The notes: generated by a model from the sequence alone, not told the origin. A stretch of DNA of 64,000 nt from Arthrobacter rhizophilus (GCF_026241105.1 NZ_JAPFFT010000022.1:1-64000), one strand, 5' to 3'; shown: positions 16,275 through 26,162, counted from the stretch's first letter. Numbers and translations are program-made.

Positions 16275-17407
16275 CCCTCCACGGGGACATCGGCGATCTT
16301 GCTGGTGACCCAGCTGTGGAATGCCTCGATGTGGTGCTCGCTTGGGACCAGGACACCGCCCTTGGCATAGATCTTGGAGCCCATGGCTGGCTGGCAACGT
16401 TCGCAGGCGTCGAAGTCCTGCTCGTTGACCCGGTGGAACAGCTCCACCGATGCCGAGACGTCCTTGCCGGATTCCACCACACTGGGCAAGTACAGCCAAT
16501 CGCATTCGACGATCGTGTGGTCCGCTGCCAGCGGGAACATGCGGTGGATGATGACATGGTCCGGGACCAGGTTGACGAAGACATTCGGCTTGATGGTCAC
16601 TGCGTAGTAGCGGCGGTCCTGGTCATCGCCCACTCCTGGAATGCGATCCAGGCCTTCTGAACCGTCAATCGTGAAGCCCTTGATATCCTCACCGAACTCG
16701 GCGCCATGGCCCACAAAGTACTGGGCGGCCAGGCCGTCGGCGAACTCGGGCAGGACTTCGGTCAGCTCGGGGTGGATCGTGGCACAGTGGTAGCACTCCA
16801 TGAAGTTTTCAATGATGAGCTTCCAATTGGCTTTGACGTCGTACTTGATGCGCCGGCCGAGGCTCAGGTTGGCGATGTCGTAGTCGTCAACGGCGCGCAG
16901 GTCCCCGAGTCGCTCCTCGATGGCCCCCATGACGTCCTCCTCGAACGACGGCGGCTCATCCGCCAGGCAGACCCAGACGTAGCCCATGTATTCGCGGGCG
17001 TGGACCTTGACCAGACCGTATTCGTTGCGGTCGATATCCGGCATCTTAGTGAGGTTGGGGGCGGCGATGAGCTTTCCCTCGAGGTCGTAAGTCCAGGCGT
17101 GGTAAGGGCACTGGAACGAGCGGTTGGCCTCGCCTGATTCCTCCATGCACAGCTTCACGCCGCGGTGCCGGCAGATGTTGTAGAACGCGCGGATTTCTCC
17201 CTTGCGGGTGCGGTTGATAAGCACGCTCTCGCGGCCGATCTGCACGGTTTTGAACGATCCGGCCTTTTCCAGGTCCGCGGTCCGCACTGCGCAGAACCAC
17301 ATTTGTTCGAAGATGTGCTCCTGCTCGGCGCGGAAGATGTCTTCACTGACATAAGTGTGGCCGGGGAGAGTGGGGATCAGGCTGGGGGAAACAACTTCAG
17401 TGGTCAT
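16271..17407 (-). CDS. Rieske non-heme iron oxygenase, likely glycine betaine demethylase (GbcA-like)
   Basis: 378 aa oxygenase. Rieske [2Fe-2S] ligands C79-x-H81 and C100-x2-H103; catalytic iron ligands H207 and H212 in ECYHCATIHPE and D331 in NEQDFDACE. Length and motifs fit the GbcA/choline-monooxygenase/carnitine-oxygenase group that hydroxylates an N-methyl of a quaternary amine. With dimethylglycine oxidase, BetA and BetB next door, glycine betaine to dimethylglycine plus formaldehyde is the expected step. AGGAGTCAGC precedes the ATG. Electrons probably come from the reductase at 17453 and the ferredoxin at 18880. Stachydrine or carnitine as substrate cannot be excluded. Confidence 0.8.
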   Translation of the reverse strand: MTTEVVSPSLIPTLPGHTYVSEDIFRAEQEHIFEQMWFCAVRTADLEKAGSFKTVQIGRESVLINRTRKGEIRAFYNICRHRGVKLCMEESGEANRSFQCPYHAWTYDLEGKLIAAPNLTKMPDIDRNEYGLVKVHAREYMGYVWVCLADEPPSFEEDVMGAIEERLGDLRAVDDYDIANLSLGRRIKYDVKANWKLIIENFMECYHCATIHPELTEVLPEFADGLAAQYFVGHGAEFGEDIKGFTIDGSEGLDRIPGVGDDQDRRYYAVTIKPNVFVNLVPDHVIIHRMFPLAADHTIVECDWLYLPSVVESGKDVSASVELFHRVNEQDFDACERCQPAMGSKIYAKGGVLVPSEHHIEAFHSWVTSKIADVPVEG

Positions 17408-17452
17408 GCTGACTCCTATTCAGTGATGAACGTGGTTGAGACTTGGGAATGT

Positions 17453-18649
17453 TTACGGGGTTGCCAGGACGGGCTGGGAATTGCGGGCGTTGAGTTGCCG
17501 GCGCCAACGGGTGAAAAGACGCGGCTGGTTCACTCCTAGGACGGCTACCGGATCCTCGCCCCGGTAGTACACCGCGAGGAAGCTGTGGGTATCGGGCTGC
17601 CCTGCTTCGATCTCGACACGCTCTGCGTCCCGGGCGTGGCCGGCAAACTGGACCGTCACTCCGTACTGGTCGGACCAGAAGTACGGCAGGTTGAGCTGCT
17701 GGGGAGGGGCCGAGTGATCCAGGACTCCGGCGACGGCCAGGGCGGAACGTTCCTGCGCGCCAGTCCAATGCTCCACGCGGTGGTGCCGCCCGCTGCGGTC
17801 GTCGAACCAGGCCGCACAGTCCCCCACGGCAACCACGCCCGGGACGTTCGTCCGTCCCATCGAATCGCACGTGACGCCGTCGTCGATCGCCAGGCCCGAA
17901 CCGGCCAGCCACCCGACATTGGGGACTGCCCCGATTCCGAGGAGGACGACGTCGGCGGAACGGAACTGTCCGTCGCTGAGCCGGACACCGGTCACATTTC
18001 CTTCGTAGCTGTAATACGAGTCGATTCCTGTGTCACAAATCAGCTCCACTCCGTTGATCCCGTGGAGCGTGGCCATGACGGCAGCCATCTCCGGACCGAG
18101 CGGAGCGGTCAGCGGCACCGGGCTTTTGCAGATGATTGTTACATCCATTCCCAGGCCCTTGGCCGTTGATGCCACCTCCGCGCCGATGAATCCAGCGCCA
18201 ACCACCAGCAGGCGGCTGCCCGGAACGAGTTCCGGAGCCAGATCCTGCGCATCCTCGAGCGTCCGCAGGGTAAAGACATTGGATAGGCCCGCAAGTTCGG
18301 GCAGCGTGCGGGCTGAGGCTCCGGTGGCAATGACGACGCCGTCGGCCACCACCGTGCGCCCGTCACCGAGGGTGATGGTCTTGCTAGCTGCGTCAAAGCT
18401 CCTCGCAGGCGTGCCTAGCAGCCATTCAGCCTGAAGGGGGTCATCCGAACCCTTCTCCTCGGCTTCCAAGAGCAAGTGCTTGATGCCGATTTTTCCTGCC
18501 AGGAACTCCTTGGACAGGGGCGGACGGTCATAGGGCCGGTGCTGCTCATCTCCAATGATGAGTAGCCGGCCACAAAAGCCCTGCGCCCGGGCAGCGCGGG
18601 CGGCGGAAAGACCCGCCAATGATGCCCCCACGATCGCCAATGTCTCCAT
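17453..18649 (-). CDS. FAD-dependent ferredoxin reductase for the Rieske system
   Basis: 398 aa pyridine nucleotide-disulfide oxidoreductase of the BphA4/rubredoxin-reductase type: FAD motif GASLAGLSAARAAR at 8-21, NAD(P) motif VVGAGFIGAEVAS near 158, VVAVGDCAAWFD near 275, and a C-terminal reductase domain. It lacks an iron-sulfur domain, so a separate ferredoxin is needed. Strong site GAGGAGGAAG before the ATG. First gene of a two-gene operon with the oxygenase (45-nt gap), divergent from the Rieske ferredoxin. Confidence 0.85.
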   Translation of the reverse strand: METLAIVGASLAGLSAARAARAQGFCGRLLIIGDEQHRPYDRPPLSKEFLAGKIGIKHLLLEAEEKGSDDPLQAEWLLGTPARSFDAASKTITLGDGRTVVADGVVIATGASARTLPELAGLSNVFTLRTLEDAQDLAPELVPGSRLLVVGAGFIGAEVASTAKGLGMDVTIICKSPVPLTAPLGPEMAAVMATLHGINGVELICDTGIDSYYSYEGNVTGVRLSDGQFRSADVVLLGIGAVPNVGWLAGSGLAIDDGVTCDSMGRTNVPGVVAVGDCAAWFDDRSGRHHRVEHWTGAQERSALAVAGVLDHSAPPQQLNLPYFWSDQYGVTVQFAGHARDAERVEIEAGQPDTHSFLAVYYRGEDPVAVLGVNQPRLFTRWRRQLNARNSQPVLATP

Positions 18650-18682
18650 GGCTTCCTCCTCGCCGAGCCGTTCGAAAGTTTA

Positions 18683-18697
18683 TTGCGCATTACGCAA
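18683..18697. promoter_or_regulatory. 15-bp palindromic operator in the oxygenase/ferredoxin divergent region
   Basis: TTGCG-CATTA-CGCAA, perfect 5-bp arms. A related half-site TTGCGTAT is at 18804-18811 and a same-length palindrome is at 29456-29470 in front of the MFS/creatinase operon. The architecture is consistent with an IclR-type repressor; which of the two local IclR proteins binds is unknown. Confidence 0.6.
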
Positions 18698-18879
18698 CAA
18701 ACTTCATTATGCGAAACAGCGTGACGGACTTCACATCGCGTGTCAAGGAAACTGCGAAGTAACTTCAACCTCTTGACAAGCCACTGTGAGGTCAATCACT
18801 CTGTTGCGTATTGTGATCAGCGTTGATCATGAGACAACCGCCCCAGGTTTTGACCAATCCGGTGAAAGAGGTTCTTGAG

Positions 18880-19230
18880 ATGCACAGTGCTTGCCCGCTC
18901 AGCTCGTTGGCCCCGGGGGACGCGATTCGTCTTGAGACGTCCCCACCCATTGCCGTATTTCACACCGAAGAGGGCGAGCTCTTCGCCCTTGACGACACCT
19001 GCACCCACCAAGACGCCTCCCTCGCCGACGGCTGGGTGGAGGACTGCTGGGTCGAGTGCCCCCTCCACGCTTCGAAGTTCAACCTCCGCACCGGAGCAGC
19101 CGACGCGCCTCCAGCCAAACTGCCCATCAGGGTTCACGAAGTCCTGGTGGTGGACGGCCACATCATGGTCAAGGAATCCGAGGACGCCCCCAACCTGCCG
19201 CCCGGACTGACCGTCGATGGCCACGTCTAG
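18880..19230 (+). CDS. Rieske-type [2Fe-2S] ferredoxin
   Basis: 116 aa. Cluster ligands C41-T-H43 and C60-x2-H63. The ATG at 18880 is chosen because AAAGAGG lies about 9 nt upstream and the product then has the usual size of a soluble BphA3-type ferredoxin; an upstream TTG would add 19 residues. It likely carries electrons from the reductase at 17453 to the oxygenase at 16271. First gene of the long plus-strand operon that continues with dimethylglycine oxidase (47-nt gap). Confidence 0.88.
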   Translation: MHSACPLSSLAPGDAIRLETSPPIAVFHTEEGELFALDDTCTHQDASLADGWVEDCWVECPLHASKFNLRTGAADAPPAKLPIRVHEVLVVDGHIMVKESEDAPNLPPGLTVDGHV

Positions 19231-19277
19231 CTTCCCCACAACTTCCAGCCCCGCCCTTCTACTTCAGGAGCTCCCGC

Positions 19278-21785
19278 ATGTCCACAACACCCCGCGTCGT
19301 CATCATCGGAGCCGGCATCGTCGGCGCCAATCTCGCGGATGAGCTGTCCACCCGCGGCTGGACCAACATCACCGTGGTCGAGCAGGGCCCGCTGAAGCTG
19401 GCGGGCGGCTCTACCTCCCACGCCCCCGGCCTGGTGTTCCAGACCAACGCTTCAAAGACCATGACCCAATTCGCGTCCTACACCGTGGACAAGCTGCTCT
19501 CGCTCAGCGAATCCGGCGTCTCCTGCTTCAACCAAGTGGGCGGCCTCGAAGTGGCAACCACTCCGGAACGCATGGAGGATCTCAAGCGCAAGCTGGGCTA
19601 CGCGGGGTCGTGGGGTGTGGAAGGCCGGCTCATCGATCCGGACGAGTGCGTCAAGCACTACCCGCTGCTAAACCAGGAAAAGGTGCTCGGCGGGCTCTAC
19701 GTTCCCTCCGACGGCTTGGCCTCCGCCGCCCGGGCCGTCGGACTGCTCATTGCCAAGGCGAGCGCCGCAGGAGTCACGTTCCGCGGTTCCACCACCGTCA
19801 CCGGCATCGAACAGTCCGGCGGCAAGGTCACCGGCGTCGAAACGCCCGACGGCGTGATCCCGGCAGACATCGTTGTCTCCTGCGCCGGGTTCTGGGGACC
19901 CAAGATCGGCGCAATGGTGGGCATGTCCGTGCCGCTCCTTCCCCTGGCGCACCAGTATGTCAAGACCACCTCTGTGCCGGACCTCGTGGGCAGGAACGAT
20001 GCTTCGCGGCTGCTTGATCCGGCAAACGGCGCCTGGATGCCGATCCTCCGCCATCAGGACAAGGACCTCTACTACCGCGAGCACGGGGACCGGATGGGCA
20101 TCGGCTCCTACGCCCACAAGCCCATGCCCGTGGATCTCCGGGAGCTGCCCGAGGTTGCTGCGGCGGACATGTCCGAGCACCGGATGCCGTCCCGCCTGGC
20201 GTTCACGGAAGAAGACTTCCTGCCGTGCTGGGAAGACTCCAAGGAACTCCTTCCGGCACTCGCCGGCGCCAGGATTGCCGATGGCTTCAACGGGATCTTC
20301 TCGTTCACTCCCGACGGCGGTCCCCTCGTCGGCGAGTCCAAGGACGTTGAGGGTTTCTTCGTGGCCGAGGCCGTGTGGGTGACGCACTCCGCCGGCGTGG
20401 CCCGTGCCCTGGCGGAGCGCCTCATCGAGGGCCAGTCCCGCATTCCGCTCCACGAATGCGAGGTCTCCCGCTTCGAAGAAATCCAGACCGCGGAGAGCTA
20501 CGTCAGCGAAACGTCGCAACAGAACTTCGTGGAGATCTACGACGTCCTGCACCCGCTGCAGCCGAGGATTTCCCCGCGTGAGCTGCGCGCGAGCCCGTTC
20601 AATGCCCGCCAGAAGGAGCTCGGGGCGTTCTTCCTCGAAGCCCACGGCTGGGAGCGCCCGCACTGGTTCGAGGCCAACCGCGGTTTGCTCGAAGAGCTCC
20701 CGGAAGAATGGCAGGCCCCGGAGCGCGAGCCCTGGGCAGCCATGTTCCACTCCCCTATTTCCGCCGCCGAAGCATGGAAGACGCGCACCGCCGTCGCGCT
20801 CTATGACATGACGCCGCTCAAGCGGCTGGAGGTTTCCGGCCCGGGAGCCGTGACGCTCCTGCAGCGCCTCAGCGCCGGGAAGGTCGACAAGAAGCCGGGT
20901 GCCGTCACTTACTGCCTGCTCCTCAACGGCGACGGCGGCATCCGCAGCGACATCACGGTGGCCCGGCTGGACGAGACCACCTTCCAGGTAGGCGCCAATG
21001 GCAACATCGATTTCGACTACTTCACTACCGAAGCCCGCAAGCAAACCGCGGACGACGTCAGCCAGTGGGTCCAGGTCCGCGACATCACCGGTTCCACGTG
21101 CTGTGTCGGGCTCTGGGGACCGTTGGCCCGCGAGGTGATCGCGAAGGTCAGCGACGACGATTTCAGCAACGACGGTTTGAAGTACTTCCGGACCAAAAAG
21201 GTGCGGATCGGCGGGATCCCGGTCACGGCGATGCGGCTCTCCTACGTGGGCGAGCTGGGCTGGGAGCTGTACACGACGGCGGAAAACGGCCAAAGGCTCT
21301 GGGACTTGCTTTTCGAGGCCGGCCAGGAGCAGGGGATCATCGCGGCCGGCCGCGGAGCGTTTAACAGCCTACGCCTGGAGAAGGGCTACCGGCTGTGGGG
21401 TACCGACGTGACTCCTGAGCACGAGCCGTTCCAGTCCGGCCTGGGCTTCTCGGTCAGCAAGGACAAGGAAGGGTACGTCGGCGCCGAGGCCCTCAAATCC
21501 CGCCGCGAACTGCCCGTCAACCGCCGCCTGCGTTGCCTGACGGTCGACGACGGCACGTCAGTGGTGTTGGGCAAGGAACCTGTCTATTTCCGGGGAGAGC
21601 CTTCCGGCTACGTCACGAGCGCCGCCTACGGCTATACGGTCCGCAAGCCGATCGCCTACGCGTGGTTGCCCGCCGAAGCGGGCGAGGGTGACGCCGTCGA
21701 AATCGAATACTTCGGCAAGCGGATCCCCGCTACCATCTCCGCCGATCCCCTCGTGGATCCAAACATGGAAAGGCTGCGAGGCTAA
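19278..21785 (+). CDS. dmg: Dimethylglycine oxidase (FAD/THF, DMGO)
   Basis: 835 aa two-domain enzyme: an N-terminal DAO-type flavin domain (VVIIGAGIVGANLADEL at 7-23) and a C-terminal GcvT-like THF domain (about 430-830). His48 in GGSTSHAPGL aligns with the histidine that carries covalent FAD in this family. It converts N,N-dimethylglycine to sarcosine and channels the methyl carbon to THF. As I remember it, the sequence runs closely alongside the Arthrobacter globiformis enzyme over its full length. AGGAG precedes the ATG at 19278; the frame is open further upstream, but that part overlaps the ferredoxin gene and is a shadow. Confidence 0.93.
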   Translation: MSTTPRVVIIGAGIVGANLADELSTRGWTNITVVEQGPLKLAGGSTSHAPGLVFQTNASKTMTQFASYTVDKLLSLSESGVSCFNQVGGLEVATTPERMEDLKRKLGYAGSWGVEGRLIDPDECVKHYPLLNQEKVLGGLYVPSDGLASAARAVGLLIAKASAAGVTFRGSTTVTGIEQSGGKVTGVETPDGVIPADIVVSCAGFWGPKIGAMVGMSVPLLPLAHQYVKTTSVPDLVGRNDASRLLDPANGAWMPILRHQDKDLYYREHGDRMGIGSYAHKPMPVDLRELPEVAAADMSEHRMPSRLAFTEEDFLPCWEDSKELLPALAGARIADGFNGIFSFTPDGGPLVGESKDVEGFFVAEAVWVTHSAGVARALAERLIEGQSRIPLHECEVSRFEEIQTAESYVSETSQQNFVEIYDVLHPLQPRISPRELRASPFNARQKELGAFFLEAHGWERPHWFEANRGLLEELPEEWQAPEREPWAAMFHSPISAAEAWKTRTAVALYDMTPLKRLEVSGPGAVTLLQRLSAGKVDKKPGAVTYCLLLNGDGGIRSDITVARLDETTFQVGANGNIDFDYFTTEARKQTADDVSQWVQVRDITGSTCCVGLWGPLAREVIAKVSDDDFSNDGLKYFRTKKVRIGGIPVTAMRLSYVGELGWELYTTAENGQRLWDLLFEAGQEQGIIAAGRGAFNSLRLEKGYRLWGTDVTPEHEPFQSGLGFSVSKDKEGYVGAEALKSRRELPVNRRLRCLTVDDGTSVVLGKEPVYFRGEPSGYVTSAAYGYTVRKPIAYAWLPAEAGEGDAVEIEYFGKRIPATISADPLVDPNMERLRG

Positions 21786-21841
21786 CGCCCTTCCTGGGTA
21801 CCGGACACAGCAACGGGGATCACTTCAAAGGAGTTCAACTA

Positions 21842-23602
21842 ATGGCCAACGAAAAGTTTGACTACGTCATTGTGGGTGGGGGCAGCGCCGGATCGGTGCT
21901 GGCGGACAGGCTCAGCGCAGACCGCACCAAGACCGTCCTGGTCCTGGAGGCGGGCCGCAGCGACTACCCCTGGGACCTGTTCATCCAGATGCCCGCCGCG
22001 CTCACCTTTCCCAGCGGAAACCGGTTCTACGACTGGCGCTACCAATCCGACCCCGAGCCGCACATGCACGGACGCCGGATCGCCCACACCCGTGGCAAGG
22101 TCCTGGGCGGCTCCAGTTCCATCAACGGGATGATCTTCCAGCGCGGCAACCCCTTGGACTACGAACGATGGGGGGCCGACGCCGGCATGGAGACCTGGGA
22201 CTTCGCGCACTGCCTCCCGTACTTCAACCGGATGGAAACCGCCCTCGCCGCGGAACCCGAGGATGAACTGCGAGGACACAACGGACCTCTGGTCCTTGAG
22301 CGCGGTCCCGCCCGCAATCCCCTTTTCCAAGCCTTCTTCCGCGCCGCCCAAGAAGCCGGTTTTGCCCGGACCAACGATGTCAACGGGTACCGGCAGGAGG
22401 GCTTCGGCCCCTTCGACCGCAACGTGCACAAGGGCCAGCGGCTCTCTGCCTCCCGGGCTTACTTGCGGCCGCACCTCGACCGGCCCAACCTCACGGTAAG
22501 GACCCGGGCCCTTGTATCGAAAATCAACTTCACCGGCACTGGTACTTCCGATGTCACTGCCACCGGCGTCAGCTACCGCCGGAACGGCAAGAAGCATAGC
22601 GTGGATGCCCAGGAAGTCATCCTGTGCGGAGGAGCCATCAATACTCCGCAGCTGCTGCAATTGTCCGGCGTCGGGGACTCTGCGCACCTCAAGTCCCTCG
22701 CCATCCAACCGGTGGTTGATCTCCCGGGCGTCGGCGAAAACCTGCAGGACCACCTGGAGGTCTACATCCAGCACGCCTGCACCCAGCCGGTGTCCATGCA
22801 GCCGAGCCTCAGCCTTTGGCGCTATCCGTGGATCGGCCTGCAGTGGCTGTTCGGGCGCAAGGGACCGGCGGCCACCAACCACTTCGAAGGGGGCGGCTTT
22901 GTACGCTCCAACGAAGAGGTGGCCTACCCCAACCTCATGTTCCACTTCCTGCCCGTTGCCGTCCGGTACGACGGCCAAAAAGCCGATGCCAAACATGGTT
23001 ACCAAGTGCACATCGGCCCTATGTACTCCGACGCCCGTGGGAGCCTGAAGATCACCTCCACGGATCCAACCGCCCACCCGTCCATGAAGTTCAACTACCT
23101 TTCCACGGACCAGGACCGGCGCGAGTGGGTCGAAGCCATCCGGATTTCCCGGCACATCCTGGAGCAGTCGGCCATGGCGCCTTTCAATGGCGGTGAACTC
23201 TCGCCCGGCCCAGCGGTCCAAACCGACGAGGAAATCCTCGATTGGGTAGCCCGCGACGCCGAGACCGCCCTGCACCCGTCCTGCACAGCCAAGATGGGTC
23301 CGGCCACGGATCCCATGGCCGTAGTGGACCCCCTCAGCATGAGGGTGCACGGCACCTCGGGCCTGCGTGTGGCGGACGCCTCGGCAATGCCGTACGTGAC
23401 CAACGGCAACATCTACGCACCGGTCATGATGCTGGCTGAGAAGGCTGCCGACTTGATTCAGGGCCGCGAACCCCTTGCCCCGATCGCCGCGGAGTTCTAC
23501 CGCCACGGCACCAGCCCAATTCCGGACAGCGCGGTTCCGGACAGCACGGGCCGCCTGGACAGCGCGGAGAGCCGGCCCGAAGCCAGCTCGGCACGGAACT
23601 AG
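21842..23602 (+). CDS. betA: Choline dehydrogenase (GMC oxidoreductase)
   Basis: 586 aa. FAD motif VIVGGGSAGSVLADRL from residue 9; second GMC signature in CGGAINTPQLLQLSGVG; catalytic His478 in LHPSCTAKMG and Asn521 in VTNGNIYAP. Oxidises choline to betaine aldehyde. AAAGGAG precedes the ATG. The C-terminal 30 residues after PLAPIAAEFYRHG are Ser/Pro/Asp-rich and look disordered. Eight nt before betB. Confidence 0.88.
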   Translation: MANEKFDYVIVGGGSAGSVLADRLSADRTKTVLVLEAGRSDYPWDLFIQMPAALTFPSGNRFYDWRYQSDPEPHMHGRRIAHTRGKVLGGSSSINGMIFQRGNPLDYERWGADAGMETWDFAHCLPYFNRMETALAAEPEDELRGHNGPLVLERGPARNPLFQAFFRAAQEAGFARTNDVNGYRQEGFGPFDRNVHKGQRLSASRAYLRPHLDRPNLTVRTRALVSKINFTGTGTSDVTATGVSYRRNGKKHSVDAQEVILCGGAINTPQLLQLSGVGDSAHLKSLAIQPVVDLPGVGENLQDHLEVYIQHACTQPVSMQPSLSLWRYPWIGLQWLFGRKGPAATNHFEGGGFVRSNEEVAYPNLMFHFLPVAVRYDGQKADAKHGYQVHIGPMYSDARGSLKITSTDPTAHPSMKFNYLSTDQDRREWVEAIRISRHILEQSAMAPFNGGELSPGPAVQTDEEILDWVARDAETALHPSCTAKMGPATDPMAVVDPLSMRVHGTSGLRVADASAMPYVTNGNIYAPVMMLAEKAADLIQGREPLAPIAAEFYRHGTSPIPDSAVPDSTGRLDSAESRPEASSARN

Positions 23603-23610
23603 GGAGCGGC

Positions 23611-25131
23611 ATGAACAGTCCACAACTCACCCAGGCCCACACCGTTCGCGGCAGCTACGTCGACGGCGGCTGGCGGCAGTCCACCGGAGGAATCCGCAGC
23701 ATCAGCTGCCCGGCGGACGGCACGCATGTTGCCGACGTCGCCGAGTGCGCCTCTGCGGACGCCGAGGCAGCGGTGGCGAGCGCCCGGAAGGCGTTCGACG
23801 ACGGCCGCTGGCCAAACACGCCGGAGCTGGAACGCGGCGCGATCCTGCTCCGCGTGGCCGGGCTGCTGCAGCGGGACAAGGCCGCCTACGCCGCAGCCGA
23901 AGCCTTGGACACCGGCAAACGGCTGGTCGAAGCCGAGTACGACATCGACGACGTCATAGCCTGCTTCCGCTACTACGGCAGCGTGGCTGGTACTGACGCG
24001 GGCCGCGTGATCGATACCGGCCGGCCCGGCGCCATCAGCCGGGTCATCCACGCGCCCGTAGGCGTCTGCGGCCTCATCACGCCGTGGAACTACCCGCTCC
24101 TGCAGGCTTCGTGGAAGGTTGCGCCCGCACTCTTGGCCGGCAACACTTTTGTCCTCAAGCCCAGTGAGCTGACACCCTCCACATCCATCCTGCTGATGGA
24201 CACCCTGCGGGAAGCAGGCGTGCCCGACGGCGTCGCGAACCTCGTGACGGGAACGGGACCGGAAGTGGGGGCGGTGCTCAGTTCGGATCCGCGGGTCGAT
24301 CTGGTCTCCTTCACGGGCGGGCTGGAAACCGGCAAGCGGATCATGGTGGCTGCGGCGGAAACGGTCAAGCGCGTGGCCCTCGAGCTGGGTGGCAAGAACC
24401 CGAACGTGGTCTTCGCCGACGCCGACCGGGAGGCCGCGATCGACAACGCCTTGACTGCCGTCTTCCTGAATTCCGGCCAGGTTTGTTCGGCCGGGGCCCG
24501 GCTCATTGTCGAAGAGTCCATTCACGAGGAATTCGTGGCCGAGGTGGTCCGCCGTGCGCGCCAAATCCGGTTGGGCGGCCCCTTCGACCAGGAAGCCCAG
24601 ACCGGTCCGCTGATCTCCACGGCCCACCGGGACAAGGTTCACGCCTACGTACAGGCCGGGGTTGCAGAAGGCGCCCGGCTGCTGTGCGGCGGCTTCATTC
24701 CGGACAGCCCGGAGCTGGCCGGTGGCAGCTTCTACCCGCCCACTGTGTTGGGCGGTTGCACCACCTCGATGCGCGTGGTCCAGGAGGAGTCTTTCGGACC
24801 TGTCATGACGGTGGAAACGTTCTCTACCGAAGAAGAGGCCATTCGGCTGGCCAACGACACTGTTTACGGACTGGCCGGCGCCGTGTGGACGGCAGACGCC
24901 TCGAAGGCCCAGCGCGTGTCCGGGGCGCTGCGCCATGGGACGGTCTGGATCAACGACTACCACCCCTACGTTCCGCAGGCCGAATGGGGCGGCTTCGGAC
25001 AGTCCGGCAACGGCCGCGAGTTGGGGCTCGCGGGTTTGGCCGAATATCGAGAAACAAAGCACATCTGGCAAAACATCAGCCCCGGGCCCAGCCATTGGTT
25101 CGAGCCGCCACAGGCAGGAGTACAGCAATGA
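23611..25131 (+). CDS. betB: Betaine aldehyde dehydrogenase
   Basis: 506 aa NAD(P)-dependent aldehyde dehydrogenase. Catalytic Cys292 in NSGQVCSAGARL, Glu258 in LELGGKNP, Asn160 in TPWNYP. Following BetA in the same operon it should oxidise betaine aldehyde to glycine betaine. GGGAGCGGC precedes the ATG; the stop overlaps the ABC ATPase start (ATGA). Family members also accept aminoaldehydes; the choline role rests on context. Confidence 0.88.
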   Translation: MNSPQLTQAHTVRGSYVDGGWRQSTGGIRSISCPADGTHVADVAECASADAEAAVASARKAFDDGRWPNTPELERGAILLRVAGLLQRDKAAYAAAEALDTGKRLVEAEYDIDDVIACFRYYGSVAGTDAGRVIDTGRPGAISRVIHAPVGVCGLITPWNYPLLQASWKVAPALLAGNTFVLKPSELTPSTSILLMDTLREAGVPDGVANLVTGTGPEVGAVLSSDPRVDLVSFTGGLETGKRIMVAAAETVKRVALELGGKNPNVVFADADREAAIDNALTAVFLNSGQVCSAGARLIVEESIHEEFVAEVVRRARQIRLGGPFDQEAQTGPLISTAHRDKVHAYVQAGVAEGARLLCGGFIPDSPELAGGSFYPPTVLGGCTTSMRVVQEESFGPVMTVETFSTEEEAIRLANDTVYGLAGAVWTADASKAQRVSGALRHGTVWINDYHPYVPQAEWGGFGQSGNGRELGLAGLAEYRETKHIWQNISPGPSHWFEPPQAGVQQ

Positions 25132-26162
25132 GCAGTCCTGACATATCCGTGCGCAACCTCTGGAAGGTCTTCGGACCCGGAGGTGAAAAGATCCCCAAGG
25201 ATCCCGAGCTGTCGAGTTTGAGCTCCGCCGAATTGCTTGAACGCACCGGATGCAATGCTGCCGTGCGGGATATGAACTTCGATGTCGCCAAAGGCGAGGT
25301 GTTCGTGGTCATGGGCCTGTCCGGGTCGGGAAAGTCCACCCTGATCCGGTGCCTCACCCGGCTGATCGAGCCGACCTCGGGGAGTGTCCTGGTGGACGGC
25401 AAGGACGTGATGCAGGCGGGAACGGGCGAGCTTCGGGAGCTTCGTCGGCGGAAAATGTCCATGGTCTTCCAGCATTTCGGCCTCCTACCGCACCGTACCG
25501 TGCTGGACAACGTGTCCTACGGGTTGCAGATCCGCGGCGCCGCCAAGAACGAGCGTTACGCCAGGTCCCGCGAAATCATCGACCTCGTCGGGCTCAAAGG
25601 TTACGAGCAGCACTTCCCTGATCAGCTCTCCGGTGGAATGCAGCAACGGGTCGGGCTGGGCCGCGCCTTGGCCGGCGACCCGGACACCATCCTCTTTGAC
25701 GAACCGTTCTCTGCCCTGGACCCGCTTATCCGGCGCGATATGCAGGCAGAGGTCATCCGGCTCCACAAAGAGATGGGCAAGACGATGGTGTTCGTCACCC
25801 ACGACCTGTCCGAAGCGCTCAAACTCGGGGACCGCATCCTGATCATGCGGAACGGCGAGACAGTCCAGTGCGGCACCGGCGATGACCTCGTCGGATCACC
25901 GGCGGACAAGTACATCGCCGATTTCGTCTCCGAAGTACCCCGGGCGGATGTCCTGACGCTCAAGTGGATCACCGATCCCGTAGGATCCGGCACTCCCGGG
26001 GACGCTCCCGTCCTGAGCGCCGGCACGATCATCCGCGACGCCATCCCAACGGTCATGAACTCATCGTGTCCTGTCCTGGTGGAAGACTCCGGCAAGATCA
26101 CAGGCCAGATCGACCGAGACAGCATCCTGTCGGTCATCCGCGGCGCGGAAGTAGCGGCGTGA
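25128..26162 (+). CDS. proV: Glycine betaine/choline ABC importer ATP-binding protein
   Basis: 344 aa ProV/OpuAA-type ATPase. N-terminal family extension (VRNLWKVFGPGGEKIPK), Walker A GLSGSGKST, signature LSGGMQQR, Walker B TILFDEPFSALDP, and a short C-terminal CBS-like part (ISLAND of about 60 residues ending ILSVIRGAEVAA). ATG chosen by AGGAG upstream and the ATGA overlap with betB; the frame is open upstream but only as an antisense-type shadow of betB. Confidence 0.92.
   Translation: MSSPDISVRNLWKVFGPGGEKIPKDPELSSLSSAELLERTGCNAAVRDMNFDVAKGEVFVVMGLSGSGKSTLIRCLTRLIEPTSGSVLVDGKDVMQAGTGELRELRRRKMSMVFQHFGLLPHRTVLDNVSYGLQIRGAAKNERYARSREIIDLVGLKGYEQHFPDQLSGGMQQRVGLGRALAGDPDTILFDEPFSALDPLIRRDMQAEVIRLHKEMGKTMVFVTHDLSEALKLGDRILIMRNGETVQCGTGDDLVGSPADKYIADFVSEVPRADVLTLKWITDPVGSGTPGDAPVLSAGTIIRDAIPTVMNSSCPVLVEDSGKITGQIDRDSILSVIRGAEVAA

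Noticed and set aside
19056..19277. N-terminal extension of dimethylglycine oxidase
   Set aside because: The extra 74 residues overlap the Rieske ferredoxin gene in another frame; the ATG at 19278 has AGGAG and gives the family length.
24483..25127. Extended ABC ATPase frame reaching into betB
   Set aside because: Overlaps betB in another frame; the ATGA junction and ribosome site at 25128 define the true start.
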